A stretch of DNA of 62,085 bases, from the NCBI RefSeq assembly GCF_947489565.1, contig NZ_CANLEA010000028.1, positions 1-62,085 on the forward strand, written 5' to 3'. How positions within the stretch are numbered: position 1 is the first letter of the stretch; every line of letters starts with the position of its first letter. The translations under genes were made by a program, and so were the position numbers. The DNA is from an uncultured Kordia sp. GTDB lineage: Bacteria; Bacteroidota; Bacteroidia; Flavobacteriales; Flavobacteriaceae. Under the pieces are notes generated by a model. It had not been told where the DNA came from and did not search any database. It worked only from the letters and a program-made list of their open reading frames with translations. Positions 8,922-17,410 of the stretch are shown here, piece by piece.

Positions 8922-10577
8922 ATGAAAAAAACATTTATCCTCAAAGCATTCTTTTTGGTTCTTTTTATGGCGATTCCGTCCATAGATTATGCACAAAATA
9001 TAACTACTGAAATTGATCAATTAATGAACGATCAATACAAAGCAGATGGTTTTGGAGCAACAATTTTAGTCGCAAAAGAAGGCAAAGTTGTCTTTAAAAA
9101 AGCATACGGAAAAGCCAATATGGAACTCGATATTGATATGATTCCTGAAAATGTCTTTGAAATTGGCTCTATCACGAAGCAATTTACCGCAGTGGGAATT
9201 TTAATGTTATTGGAAGAAGGAAAGCTTTCGCTCGATGATGAAATCACGAAATACATTCCAGATTATCCAACACAAGGCACCAAGATTACAATTCATCATT
9301 TATTGACACATACGTCAGGAATTAAGAGTTATACTTCCATTCCATCTTTAAGAGATTTTGCTAGAAAGGATCTTTCTGTGACAGAACTTATTGACGCGTT
9401 TAAAGACGAGCCAATGGATTTTAAACCAAATGAGCAGTTTCGTTATAACAATTCTGGATATGTTCTTTTGGGATATATTATAGAAAAAATCACAGGCGAA
9501 TCGTATGCAACATTTGTACAAGAACGAATTTTTGACAAATTGAACATGAAGAGTTCGTATTACGGAAGCAAATCTCAGCTTATAAAAAATCGTGCCTACG
9601 GATATCAAGATCGTAACGAAAAATATGTAAATGCCGATTATATTAGCATGACCATTCCGTATGCAGCTGGTTCCTTAATGTCCACAGTAGATGATTTATT
9701 TACATGGAATACAGCGATTCGCAATCACAAATTAATTTCTAAAGAAAGTACGGAAAAAGCTTTTACAAACTATAAAATCGATAATGGAAATAACATCAAT
9801 TACGGCTATGGATGGTTTACAAACAGAATCAAAGATGTGCCTGTAATTGAGCATGGTGGCGGAATTTTTGGGTATACTTCACAAGGAATTTATGTGCCAA
9901 GCGACAATGTGTATGTTATTCTTTTAACGAATTGCGATTGTGTTTCGCCAACAGATATTGCATATAAAATAGCCGCGATTACTATTGGAAACTCATATCC
10001 GAAAGCAGCAGACGCGATTAAAATTAGTAAAGCAGATTTAGCACAATTTGTGGGCGCGTACAAATTTGAAGACGGCGCTGTTCGATTCGTCACTCAAGAA
10101 GGAAATCAATTGTACAGTCAACGTGGTGACAGTAATTCGAAGTTTAAAATTTATCCAATTTCTAAAAATCGTTTTTTCTTTGATGATAGTTTTGCTGAAT
10201 TAATTTTCCCTGATGGCACAAAAAAGCAAGTCATTTTTAGAGATAATACATCAGAAGCAAAAGGTGTTTGGAGCAATGAAAAGAAACCCGAAGCCAAAAA
10301 AGAAGTTCAACTTTCTGCAGAAGTTCTTAAAAAATATATTGGAACATACGAATTAGCACCTAATTTTACTATTGAAATTACAGTGGAAGGAGACAAAATT
10401 TTTGGACAACCAACGAATCAATCGAAAGTAGAATTATTTGCAGAATCTGAAGACAAATTCTTTTTAAAAGTAGTAGTTGCCACAGTTACTTTTCAAATTG
10501 ATGAAACTACAAAATTGCCTATTAGCTTAACCTTAGATCAAGGTGGCAATCAAACCGTAGGAAAAAAGATTAAGTAA
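8922..10577 (+). CDS. Secreted serine hydrolase, beta-lactamase/class C type
   Basis: A 551-residue exported enzyme of the penicillin-binding-protein-like (class C beta-lactamase) superfamily. A signal peptide covers residues 1-24 (ending DYAQ). The active-site motifs are all present: Ser83-x-x-Lys86 (SITK), Tyr175-x-Asn177 (YNN) and His311-Gly-Gly (HGG). After the hydrolase domain (about 30-370) come two lipocalin-like or DUF3471-like beta-rich segments (about 375-440 and 465-550), common in Bacteroidetes members. The substrate may be a D-amino acid peptide, ester or beta-lactam; the sequence does not decide. It is a single-gene unit ending in a terminator. Confidence 0.88.
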   Translation: MKKTFILKAFFLVLFMAIPSIDYAQNITTEIDQLMNDQYKADGFGATILVAKEGKVVFKKAYGKANMELDIDMIPENVFEIGSITKQFTAVGILMLLEEGKLSLDDEITKYIPDYPTQGTKITIHHLLTHTSGIKSYTSIPSLRDFARKDLSVTELIDAFKDEPMDFKPNEQFRYNNSGYVLLGYIIEKITGESYATFVQERIFDKLNMKSSYYGSKSQLIKNRAYGYQDRNEKYVNADYISMTIPYAAGSLMSTVDDLFTWNTAIRNHKLISKESTEKAFTNYKIDNGNNINYGYGWFTNRIKDVPVIEHGGGIFGYTSQGIYVPSDNVYVILLTNCDCVSPTDIAYKIAAITIGNSYPKAADAIKISKADLAQFVGAYKFEDGAVRFVTQEGNQLYSQRGDSNSKFKIYPISKNRFFFDDSFAELIFPDGTKKQVIFRDNTSEAKGVWSNEKKPEAKKEVQLSAEVLKKYIGTYELAPNFTIEITVEGDKIFGQPTNQSKVELFAESEDKFFLKVVVATVTFQIDETTKLPISLTLDQGGNQTVGKKIK

Positions 10578-10599
10578 AGTATTATATATAAAAATGTGA

Positions 10600-10640
10600 A
10601 AACACGAATTTGGCAATTGCTGAATTCGTGTTTTTATTTT
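10600..10640 (+). terminator. Terminator of the serine hydrolase gene
   Basis: An 11-base-pair stem (AAACACGAATT at 10600-10610 with 10623-10633) followed by TTATTTT. Confidence 0.8.
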
Positions 10641-10662
10641 GAGAAAAAGGAGATTCTAAGTT

Positions 10663-11088
10663 TTAATTTGTCAAAGCATCCGAAGTGACTATTTTTGTAC
10701 AATCAGCACTCCACGGACATTTGGTACATTTTTTTCCATCTTTATGAGGCACACAACCATCACTTGTAGCACAACTCTTTGAAGTACACGAAATTCCTGC
10801 ATACTTTAAATCTATACCATTTTCAACTTTCAATAATGTCGTTGTTATTTCGTCTCCGTGGTACGACGATAAATAATACGCATCGTCTATTTTTTTTAAC
10901 TTGACAGAATCAATCGTTATTTGTATGTTTTTTGCAATAGAAACATTCGTTTTCACCAATTTTACAATCGCATCTTGTTCAGATTTACTTAATGTCATTT
11001 CTTCAATGGTGAGATCGTCAGAAGAACAAGCAGTCATGAATATGGTGAGTACGCATAACAAAGAAAGTATGATTTGATTTTTTTTCAT
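10663..11088 (-). CDS. Small Cys-rich lipoprotein, unknown function
   Basis: A 141-residue predicted lipoprotein. The signal sequence MKKNQIILSLLCVL leads to a lipobox TAC-S (Cys21), followed by SSDD, the usual surface or periplasmic lipoprotein start in Flavobacteria. The last 45 residues hold six cysteines (SC, SC, GC, KC, KC, DC) in a short basic tail, which suggests disulphides or a metal site after export. I do not recognise a family. The neighbour at 11324 is also a short lipoprotein with a very similar start, so the two may be related in role. The serine hydrolase gene converges on it. Confidence 0.7.
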   Translation of the reverse strand: MKKNQIILSLLCVLTIFMTACSSDDLTIEEMTLSKSEQDAIVKLVKTNVSIAKNIQITIDSVKLKKIDDAYYLSSYHGDEITTTLLKVENGIDLKYAGISCTSKSCATSDGCVPHKDGKKCTKCPWSADCTKIVTSDALTN

Positions 11089-11323
11089 GATTTAATTAGT
11101 TGATTTTCCATCAAAAATATAGGATACATACAACTAATCCTTACGGAAAACCTTAAATAGTGAGATTTTTGTAAGATTTACTTTATTTTTAAAGAAGGGT
11201 AATGTTTTAATTTTAGAATTATTAGCCACGAATTTATGTAGTGAATTTTATGAAAAAGTAAAGGTCATGAAGACAACAACACCGTGACAATTGTTGCTTA
11301 AGAATACGCTTTGTTTTCTATGA

Positions 11324-11572
11324 TTAGTTTCTACGACGTCTAGGTGCCGAAGTATACTCTGTATTTTTTATTCTAGTATTTGTGATGTTGTCTACTCTAA
11401 TAGTAACTGAGTCTTTCTCCACACGAATACTAGTCGCAACAGGTTGTGTATTTCCTTGCAATTCTGACTGTCTTGTTGGTGACTCATCACCAGTGATATC
11501 ATCTGAAGTACAAGCTGTTACGAATATAACAAGCAAAAATATTGAGGGCAATAAATACTTTTTTACTTTCAT
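11324..11572 (-). CDS. Small lipoprotein, unknown function
   Basis: An 82-residue predicted lipoprotein with a hydrophobic signal and lipobox TAC (Cys21) followed by TSDD. The mature part is short, polar and Thr/Val-rich and ends in a basic run (RRRRN). No domain is recognised. It begins like the lipoprotein at 10663, but the mature parts are unrelated. The 235 bases between the two genes show no further ORF. Confidence 0.55.
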   Translation of the reverse strand: MKVKKYLLPSIFLLVIFVTACTSDDITGDESPTRQSELQGNTQPVATSIRVEKDSVTIRVDNITNTRIKNTEYTSAPRRRRN

Positions 11573-11648
11573 AATTGTTATTTAGAAGTATTAAATATAA
11601 GACATATTTTGTTAAAATTTATACACTACATAAAATAAAGCAATTATA

Positions 11649-12572
11649 ATGATTGTCAATCTCTATTTTTGCAAAAACTTTTCTTTGAAACTTATCGAAA
11701 CACATATTGTTCCAAAAGTCAATGCTACTGTACGTATACAGGAATATGATGTATCAAATTTCACATGCATTCTCACAAAAAGTGCCCTTAAAAAAAGTAT
11801 CAAAAAAAAATTGGTGACCATTAATGAAAAAACGGCAACTACGGCAATGTATGTTTCCGAAAATGACATTATTAAAATTTATGCAGAAGAAACGAGTGTC
11901 AAGAAAATATTCAAGCTGTCAATTGCTGTAATTTTTGAAGATGACGATATTGCAATCATCAATAAACCAGCAGGATTTCCCACCAATGGAAACTATTTTA
12001 AAACGATTGAAAATGCATTGCCACACAATCTTAAAGCAACAATAGCTATAGATGCACTCAACACTCCTAAACCTGTGCACCGATTGGACAATCCAACAAG
12101 TGGAATTCTAATCATAGCGAAAACAAAAAGTGCGCAAAGAGATTTATATCAGCAATTTGAACAACAAGAAATTACTAAAATATATCAAGCAATTGTAATT
12201 GGAAACACCAATGAAACAGGCAAAATTACTTCAGCTGTAGCTGACAAAGAAGCATTGACTACTTACGAAACAATACACACAGTAGCTTCCTTGCAAAATG
12301 GACATTTGTCACAGGTGCAATTATTTCCAAAAACAGGACGAACGCACCAATTGCGAATTCATTTAGCAAGTATTGGTCATCCTATTGTGGGCGATCAATT
12401 GTATGGAAAAAAGGAAGAGAATTATAAAAAAGGACTGTTTTTATGTGCAACTTCTATCGAATTTACACATCCTAAAACAAAAGAAAAATTAACGTTCTCC
12501 ATCCATCCGCCAAATAAATATGCTGCGCTTTTAGCACGAGAAGAAAAGCGTTTTTTGAAATTTAGGGATTAG
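11649..12572 (+). CDS. RNA pseudouridine synthase, RluA family
   Basis: A protein of up to 307 residues that isomerises uridine in rRNA or tRNA. An S4-like RNA-binding domain lies at about 14-85, and the catalytic domain at about 90-290 carries HRLDNPTSG with catalytic Asp147 (numbering from the ATG) plus the later GRTHQLRIHL motif, both diagnostic of RluA-type enzymes. The first ATG (11649) gives 12 extra residues of doubtful value; a TTG at 11685 would start directly at the conserved KLIETHIVPK stretch and may be the true start. A tandem repeat of TTAGACTTG type follows the stop codon. The exact RNA target is not deducible. Confidence 0.9.
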   Translation: MIVNLYFCKNFSLKLIETHIVPKVNATVRIQEYDVSNFTCILTKSALKKSIKKKLVTINEKTATTAMYVSENDIIKIYAEETSVKKIFKLSIAVIFEDDDIAIINKPAGFPTNGNYFKTIENALPHNLKATIAIDALNTPKPVHRLDNPTSGILIIAKTKSAQRDLYQQFEQQEITKIYQAIVIGNTNETGKITSAVADKEALTTYETIHTVASLQNGHLSQVQLFPKTGRTHQLRIHLASIGHPIVGDQLYGKKEENYKKGLFLCATSIEFTHPKTKEKLTFSIHPPNKYAALLAREEKRFLKFRD

Positions 12573-12573
12573 T

Positions 12574-12633
12574 TTGTTAGATTTTTAGACTTGTTAGACT
12601 TGTTAGACTTGCTTAGACTTGCTTAGACTTTTT
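12574..12633. repeat. TTAGACTTG-type tandem repeat, copy 1
   Basis: About five near-identical units of 9-10 bases (TTAGACTTG, some TTAGACTTGC) start within a few bases of the pseudouridine-synthase stop codon. The same unit recurs at 25391-25450 and 43384-43432. Confidence 0.75.
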
Positions 12634-12640
12634 GGATAAG

Positions 12641-12662
12641 AAAAGCGAACCGAAGTTCGCTT
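12641..12662 (-). terminator. Terminator of the 12684-12836 peptide gene
   Basis: AAGCGAAC, loop CGAA, GTTCGCTT; on the minus strand it is followed by TTTTCTT. A closely similar hairpin ends the next peptide unit at 12894-12922. Confidence 0.7.
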
Positions 12663-12683
12663 CTGTGTACATTTTTAAGAAGG

Positions 12684-12836
12684 TTATGATGAAATATATT
12701 GTGTCATGGCATTCATCGCTTTGTCAGCCATTTTTGCTTTATTCACAGTGACTTCAGCAGTTATTGAATGAATATCTGATCCTCCTAAGATTTGTGAAGC
12801 ATTTTTAATTTCGAATGTTGTTAACTTTTGAATCAT
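12684..12836 (-). CDS. Short peptide precursor with double-glycine leader
   Basis: A 50-residue peptide beginning MIQKLTTFEIKN and reaching a GG at residues 18-19 (LGGS), then a Cys-free tail rich in Ala, Met and Lys. The leader pattern (MIxKLxTFEIxN, then GG) matches the short gene at 12953-13039, so the two are paralogous leaders with different cores. Double-glycine leaders are usually removed by C39-peptidase ABC transporters; none is visible here. I chose the start at 12836 rather than an upstream in-frame ATG at 12893 because homology to the sibling begins here. A hairpin terminator follows. The function (bacteriocin-like, signalling or other) is unknown. Confidence 0.6.
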   Translation of the reverse strand: MIQKLTTFEIKNASQILGGSDIHSITAEVTVNKAKMADKAMNAMTQYISS

Positions 12837-12893
12837 CGTTTTGGTTTTTAGTGAGTTAATTTTCAATAAGATACAAAATTTCATAAAACCCAT

Positions 12894-12922
12894 AAAAAAA
12901 GCGAACCCAAAAGTTCGCCTTT
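12894..12922 (-). terminator. Terminator of the 12953-13039 peptide gene
   Basis: GCGAAC (12901-12906) pairs with GTTCGC (12913-12918), followed on the minus strand by seven T. Confidence 0.7.
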
Positions 12923-12952
12923 AATATTTTAGTACATATTTTACTAGAGTAT

Positions 12953-13039
12953 CTACAAAATAATATACTCAGTGGCTCCTGCGCCACCTGTTATTGATGT
13001 TACATTTGCAATTTCGAATGTTTTTAATTTTTCAATCAT
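12953..13039 (-). CDS. Very short double-glycine peptide precursor
   Basis: A 28-residue reading frame, MIEKLKTFEIANV then TSITGG, followed by only nine residues (AGATEYIIL). The leader is clearly related to the 12684-12836 peptide. The tiny core has no Cys and no Ser, so it is not a lanthionine substrate; it could be a decayed core or a small signalling peptide. It lies 54 bases downstream of the 53-residue precursor and is probably co-transcribed with it, ending at the hairpin at 12894-12922. Confidence 0.5.
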   Translation of the reverse strand: MIEKLKTFEIANVTSITGGAGATEYIIL

Positions 13040-13093
13040 ATATTTTCAGTTTTGTATTTTTTGTTTTAATGATTGCACATAGTTTACAACAAA

Positions 13094-13255
13094 CTATTGA
13101 GTTCCCTTACTAACTGTTGAAGTACAATTTGTATGACAACCTGTCAATTCGTTATTACTTTGTGTTCCTCTTGCTCTACCTTTTATGGCATTAGCATCAA
13201 ACTGAGAAATGGTCTCTTTTGCCAAATTCAAATTGGCTAATCTTTTTGATTTCAT
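13094..13255 (-). CDS. Lanthipeptide-type precursor peptide
   Basis: A 53-residue peptide. The leader MKSKRLANLNLAKETIS-QFD has the KLNLxKxTIS pattern of the class I lanthipeptide leaders found in Bacteroidetes (pinensin-like). The core region has two Cys (GCHTNC) with many Ser and Thr, enough to form two thioether rings. The expected GG cleavage site is replaced by KGRARG. No dehydratase (LanB), cyclase (LanC) or transporter gene lies in the window, so modification would need enzymes encoded elsewhere. It is the first gene of the minus-strand peptide cluster 13255-12684. Confidence 0.65.
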   Translation of the reverse strand: MKSKRLANLNLAKETISQFDANAIKGRARGTQSNNELTGCHTNCTSTVSKGTQ

Positions 13256-13391
13256 TGTGTAAATTTTAATTGTTAAAGATTAAATTTATGGAAACTAATA
13301 CGTAACCAATTACGGTAATACCATATTTACTTCACATGAAATCTAGTAATTTCTGGTTTTAAATAAAACAATAGCTCAGACCTAGTATTTA

Positions 13392-14066
13392 TTATCGTAC
13401 AGGAAAATCAAAGTACTGATCTCTATAAGGTTCGCCACGAAGTGTAAAATGCCACCATTCTTGCGGATAGTTTCGAAAACCATTTTGCAACATTGCTTCT
13501 TGTAGTAGTTTTCGATTGTGTAATTGTTCTTTTGTTAAATCTTGATACGCCACCCAGGATATTTTTCCAAAGAAATCATAGGAACTTCCCATGTCTAATT
13601 CCTTTTTGGTGTCCAAATTAATCAGCGTAATATCAACGGTACTTCCGCTACTGTGACGTGATTTGGTTGCAATATATTCAAGTCGAAATAAATCTTTTTT
13701 AGCGACAGTTGGATAGTATTCTTGCTTCATCAAAGTATCACTTAAATTTCTTGCCCAACGGCGAAAATGATCTACTGCGCGTTGTGGTCTGTAGGCATCA
13801 AATACTTTGATTCCCAAGTTTTTTTCTTTCAGGACTGCTTGTACTTTTTGTAATGCCAATGTTGCTGGCAATGATAAAATACATTTTTCTGCTTCGTAGC
13901 CATCAATATGTGTTCCGATGAAATTATCAGAGCAAAAATAACGCAACTCTAAAGAAATATCTGGAATATAATCAGTCACGTACACAAATCCTTTTGGAAG
14001 TTGCGATGATGATTGCAAGGTAAAAGCACTTACAAGAATTAATAGTATATTTATTGACTTAAGCAT
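13392..14066 (-). CDS. D-alanyl-D-alanine dipeptidase, VanX/DdpX type (M15D)
   Basis: A 224-residue exported zinc dipeptidase that splits D-Ala-D-Ala, usually for peptidoglycan recycling. A signal-like hydrophobic start (residues 1-20) is followed by the catalytic domain. The zinc ligands and base of the family are visible: His138 and Asp145 in SRHSSGSTVD, Glu203 and His206 in QEWWHF, and the substrate-positioning Arg93 in DAYRP. There is no VanH or VanA gene next to it, so vancomycin resistance is not implied. The gene is divergent from the TPR protein at 14109, 42 bases apart, leaving a short shared promoter region. Confidence 0.9.
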   Translation of the reverse strand: MLKSINILLILVSAFTLQSSSQLPKGFVYVTDYIPDISLELRYFCSDNFIGTHIDGYEAEKCILSLPATLALQKVQAVLKEKNLGIKVFDAYRPQRAVDHFRRWARNLSDTLMKQEYYPTVAKKDLFRLEYIATKSRHSSGSTVDITLINLDTKKELDMGSSYDFFGKISWVAYQDLTKEQLHNRKLLQEAMLQNGFRNYPQEWWHFTLRGEPYRDQYFDFPVR

Positions 14067-14108
14067 GATAATATTTCAACTGAATACAAACATACAGATT
14101 AAAAGTAC

Positions 14109-15296
14109 ATGAATAACCTTAATAACCAAAGTACGAACAGTTTTCAAAAAAATATGATCACAATAATTGTGGCTGGCATCGTACTTGTGGCTGCAGTTTA
14201 TTTCGGAAAAAAATATACTACCTCAAAAAAAGTAGCTGAGAATACTGAATATTATAATCAGTTTTCTGATGAAGCTTATATTGAATTTGCTAAAAAACTA
14301 GAACAATCAATTCACACTAAAAAACCAGATTTTTTTGATGAAAGTGTAAATCTCGCTTCATTTTTTAGCTTTTCACAGAAAGAATTGGAAGGAAGTCTCA
14401 ATAAAAGAAGAATCTTAAACGCCGCAAAACCAATTTTAAAATTTGGGAAAAATATTAGTTCCTCAATACTTTTTGAAAAGGATTTTAAGTTTGTTCGTTT
14501 TTATAAAGAAAATGGTGTCCCGCATATAATTTTTAGAATATACAGTCCGCAATTTATCAATTTTGTAGATTTTACTGTTGGTATAAAAAAAGATACCTTG
14601 GTTTTAAATGATGCGTATAACTTCATTTCTGGAATCAACTTTTCTGATATTATCTCTGATATTTATTACAAATCGATCAATAGCAACAGTGCTTCCCTTT
14701 CAAACGTAAAAACATACAGAAAAATTCAATCTGGTATAGAGGTTGGCACGTATGAAGAAGCATATAACTTACTTACTTCAATTCCTGAAAAGAATAGAGA
14801 TGCACTTCACTATCAATTTTTATTAATTGCAGCTTCCAATCTTGATGATGATAAATTTCTAGAAGTCATTGCACAATTGAAAGCACAAAAACCAGATGAC
14901 AAACGCTTACACGCTTATTTAGATTTTAGAAAAAATGTGATTACTGGTGATATCGATCAACTAAATACAGCTATTGATGCATTAAAAGAGTATGTCGGAG
15001 AAGATCCTGTTTTTGACCTGTTTAGAGGTTTGATGTATTATTATCAAGGTGATTCTGAAACTTCATCATCATTTTTTAATCACCTGATTGCCAATGTTCC
15101 TGATTTTTATGATGCATATTTATACAAACTCTGCAATTACATCCTTGATGATAAAACGACAGAAGCATTGGAAATTGTTGTGCAAATAAAAGATCGCTTT
15201 TCAATAGATGAAAAAGCCTTTACCGAAGAACTTTTTGAATTTAAAGCTTTCACCAGCTCAGAAGCTTTTAAAAATATTTTCAAAAGTGCAGAATAA
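14109..15296 (+). CDS. Membrane-anchored TPR-like protein, unknown function
   Basis: A 395-residue protein with one N-terminal membrane segment (about 15-33) and the rest outside the membrane. Residues about 40-195 form an alpha/beta region I do not recognise; about 205-395 is helical with the spacing of degenerate tetratricopeptide repeats (ALHYQFLLIAASN, VFDLFRGLMYYYQGD, AYLYKLCNYILDD). The role is not deducible. The next gene (AlkB) starts inside its last codons, so the two are translationally coupled. Confidence 0.7.
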   Translation: MNNLNNQSTNSFQKNMITIIVAGIVLVAAVYFGKKYTTSKKVAENTEYYNQFSDEAYIEFAKKLEQSIHTKKPDFFDESVNLASFFSFSQKELEGSLNKRRILNAAKPILKFGKNISSSILFEKDFKFVRFYKENGVPHIIFRIYSPQFINFVDFTVGIKKDTLVLNDAYNFISGINFSDIISDIYYKSINSNSASLSNVKTYRKIQSGIEVGTYEEAYNLLTSIPEKNRDALHYQFLLIAASNLDDDKFLEVIAQLKAQKPDDKRLHAYLDFRKNVITGDIDQLNTAIDALKEYVGEDPVFDLFRGLMYYYQGDSETSSSFFNHLIANVPDFYDAYLYKLCNYILDDKTTEALEIVVQIKDRFSIDEKAFTEELFEFKAFTSSEAFKNIFKSAE

Positions 15297-15888
15297 CCAA
15301 CATACACAAGGGTTTCCATTACATTTACCAGACGCGGACATTAGGTATTATCCAAATTTTATCAATAGTAAAGACGCCACAAGTATTTTTGAAACACTAT
15401 TACAAGAAACGCCTTGGCAACAAGATGATATTAAAGTTTTTGGGAAAGTGTACGCACAACCAAGGCTGACAGCTCTTTATGGAACAAATCTGAACACATA
15501 CAGTTATTCTAATATTGAAATGACGCCGCATCCATTAACAACTACACTAGCAGATTTAAAACAAAAAGTAGATCAAACCTGTGAGGCAAATTTTACCACA
15601 ATGCTCCTCAATTATTATAGAGATGGAAAAGATAGTAATGGTTGGCACGCAGATAACGAAAAAGAATTAGGCACTAATCCAGTCATTGCTTCTTTAAGTT
15701 TTGGGCAAGCACGTTTTTTTCATCTAAAACATCGTACCGATAAAACGCTAAAGCATAAACTTTTATTAGAACACGGAAGTTTATTATTGATGAAAGGTGA
15801 AACGCAGCATAAGTGGTTGCATCAAATTCCGAAAACGACCAAACAAATTCAAGGTCGCATCAATATTACATTTCGCATTATAACATAA
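15286..15888 (+). CDS. alkB: Alpha-ketoglutarate-dependent dioxygenase, AlkB family
   Basis: A 2-oxoglutarate/Fe(II) dioxygenase of about 200 residues that removes alkyl groups from damaged bases by oxidation. The iron ligands are the His and Asp of GWHADNE and the His of TQHKWLHQI, and the Arg of GRINITFR holds 2-oxoglutarate. An in-frame ATG at 15208 would overlap the previous gene by 89 bases; I prefer GTG at 15286 (11-base overlap) because the conserved family region begins soon after. The overlap implies translational coupling with the TPR gene. Confidence 0.88.
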   Translation: MQNNQHTQGFPLHLPDADIRYYPNFINSKDATSIFETLLQETPWQQDDIKVFGKVYAQPRLTALYGTNLNTYSYSNIEMTPHPLTTTLADLKQKVDQTCEANFTTMLLNYYRDGKDSNGWHADNEKELGTNPVIASLSFGQARFFHLKHRTDKTLKHKLLLEHGSLLLMKGETQHKWLHQIPKTTKQIQGRINITFRIIT

Positions 15889-15916
15889 AAAAGCATCCCG
15901 AAGGATGCTTTTTTCT
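15889..15916 (+). terminator. Terminator of alkB
   Basis: AAAAGCATCC, loop CGAA, GGATGCTTTT, then T residues, starting directly after the stop codon. Confidence 0.85.
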
Positions 15917-16176
15917 TTAACTAACCAACCAAAAATGTAACAAGCTCTTTTTAGAAAGTAACCAGCTTTGCTAAATGTCATTGCCTTGTTACACTTGTAT
16001 ATAAACAAACGGCGTGCCAAACTTTATTTTTCCTTTCAAAACGCATGAAGTAATTGATTCTAAATTGTACAAAAAAATGATACCTCCAAAAATATTTTGC
16101 CTAACCTCTTGGAAATTATCAATTTATTTTTATATATTTATGATATCATTTTAATATCAATCTAAAACATCTAAAC

Positions 16177-17037
16177 ATGAAAGAAGAGAAAATTATTGTG
16201 CCTGCTAATGGGTATTTAATGTTATTTATATTTTTTATCCTATTTTTTGGAAGCATTGCTACCATGATTGCCTTAGAAAATCCACTATTTATTCCAGGTA
16301 TTGTGATAGCCATTGTGCTAGCATTTGGGTTTTTAATGGTAAATCCAAACAACTCACGTGTACTCTTATTATTTGGTAAGTATGTAGGAACCGTAAAACA
16401 GAATGGTTTTTATTGGGTAAATCCTTTTTTCACAAAAAAGAAAATTTCTTTACGTGCAAGTAACTTTGATAGTGAACGTTTAAAAGTAAATGACAAGCTC
16501 GGAAATCCAATTATGATTAGTACCATTTTGGTTTGGAAAGTACACAATACCTACAAAGCTGCCTTTGATGTAGATAATTATGAGCATTTTGTACGTGTAC
16601 AAACAGATGCAGCAGTTCGTAAATTGGCAAGTATGTATCCGTACGATAATTTTGCTGATGAAGGACATGATGAAGACATTACTTTACGTTCTAGTGTGAA
16701 TGAAGTGAGTGAAGCTTTAGAGAAAGAATTGGAAGAGCGTTTGTCAATTGCTGGAATTGAAGTATTGGAAGCGCGCATTGGATATTTAGCCTACGCACAA
16801 GAAATTGCAAGTGCTATGCTAAAGAGACAACAAGCTACTGCTATTATTGCTGCAAGACATAAAATTGTGGAAGGTGCTGTAAGTATGGTAGAAATGGCAA
16901 TTAACGAACTTAACAAAAAAGAATTGCTCATACTTGATGAAGAGAAAAAAGCTGCTATGGTAAGTAACTTATTAGTGATTTTATGTGGAGATAAGGAAGC
17001 TTCTCCTGTAGTAAACACGGGAACTTTACATCAATAA
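16177..17037 (+). CDS. SPFH/band-7 domain membrane protein
   Basis: A 286-residue protein of the SPFH (stomatin/prohibitin/flotillin/HflK) superfamily. Two hydrophobic segments at about 9-30 and 35-55 are followed by the band-7 domain (about 55-230) with VLLLFGKYVGTVKQNGFYWV, which is a typical start of this branch, and a helical C-terminal tail. These proteins form oligomeric membrane platforms. The gene heads a tight five-gene operon (spacings 2, 21, 2 and 5 bases) that ends in an Arc-like DNA-binding protein; this combination with an SPFH gene recurs in many bacteria but its job is not established. Confidence 0.85.
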   Translation: MKEEKIIVPANGYLMLFIFFILFFGSIATMIALENPLFIPGIVIAIVLAFGFLMVNPNNSRVLLLFGKYVGTVKQNGFYWVNPFFTKKKISLRASNFDSERLKVNDKLGNPIMISTILVWKVHNTYKAAFDVDNYEHFVRVQTDAAVRKLASMYPYDNFADEGHDEDITLRSSVNEVSEALEKELEERLSIAGIEVLEARIGYLAYAQEIASAMLKRQQATAIIAARHKIVEGAVSMVEMAINELNKKELLILDEEKKAAMVSNLLVILCGDKEASPVVNTGTLHQ

Positions 17038-17039
17038 TA

Positions 17040-17222
17040 ATGAACAATAAACAAATCACAGCTATTGCGCTTGGCACAGCTTTAGGAACAAGCATAGGAA
17101 CCAGTATTGGTGCCGTTATGAGCGATGTAGCTATGGGCACATTGATCGGTTCCATTATAGGAACTAGTATTGGTGTCATATTAAGTTTTATTGTTTTTGA
17201 CGAGGATAAAGAAGAAAAGTAA
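17040..17222 (+). CDS. Glycine-zipper membrane peptide
   Basis: A 60-residue protein with two hydrophobic stretches rich in GxxxG spacing (GTALGTSIGTSIGAV and IGSIIGTSIGVIL), the glycine-zipper pattern that packs helices against each other in a membrane. The C-terminal DEDKEEK is acidic and charged. It starts three bases after the SPFH stop codon, so it is co-translated and may pack with it. Function unknown. Confidence 0.65.
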   Translation: MNNKQITAIALGTALGTSIGTSIGAVMSDVAMGTLIGSIIGTSIGVILSFIVFDEDKEEK

Positions 17223-17243
17223 AAACCATTAATTTTGTAAGTG

Positions 17244-17408
17244 ATGAAAGAATATAAAGTTGTAAAACCAAGTTTAGGTTGGAGAGACAGAAGCGAAAAA
17301 TTAGAAGAAATTCTAAATAATCATGCAAAACAAGGTTGGGTTTTACATACTGTCTCCAAACATGAAGGCTATGTACAAGTCATCTTTGAACGTAATAAAA
17401 ACAGATAA
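17244..17408 (+). CDS. DUF4177-type small protein
   Basis: A 54-residue protein, MKEYKVVKPSLGW...LEEILNNHAKQGW then VLHTV and VIFER. The YKVV start, the central ExxLNxxAxxGWxL motif and the final FER strand match the DUF4177 fold, a small beta-alpha-beta-beta domain of unknown function. It sits in the SPFH operon two bases before the next start codon. Confidence 0.7.
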   Translation: MKEYKVVKPSLGWRDRSEKLEEILNNHAKQGWVLHTVSKHEGYVQVIFERNKNR

Positions 17409-17410
17409 TT

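Noticed and set aside
11664-11671. TATTTTTG as a -7 promoter of the pseudouridine synthase gene
   Set aside because: It fits TAnnTTTG but there is no TTG at the usual distance and it lies inside the annotated start; noted only as support for the alternative TTG start.
13392-14066. Vancomycin resistance locus
   Set aside because: VanX-type dipeptidases also serve peptidoglycan recycling; no VanH, VanA or VanS/VanR gene is present.
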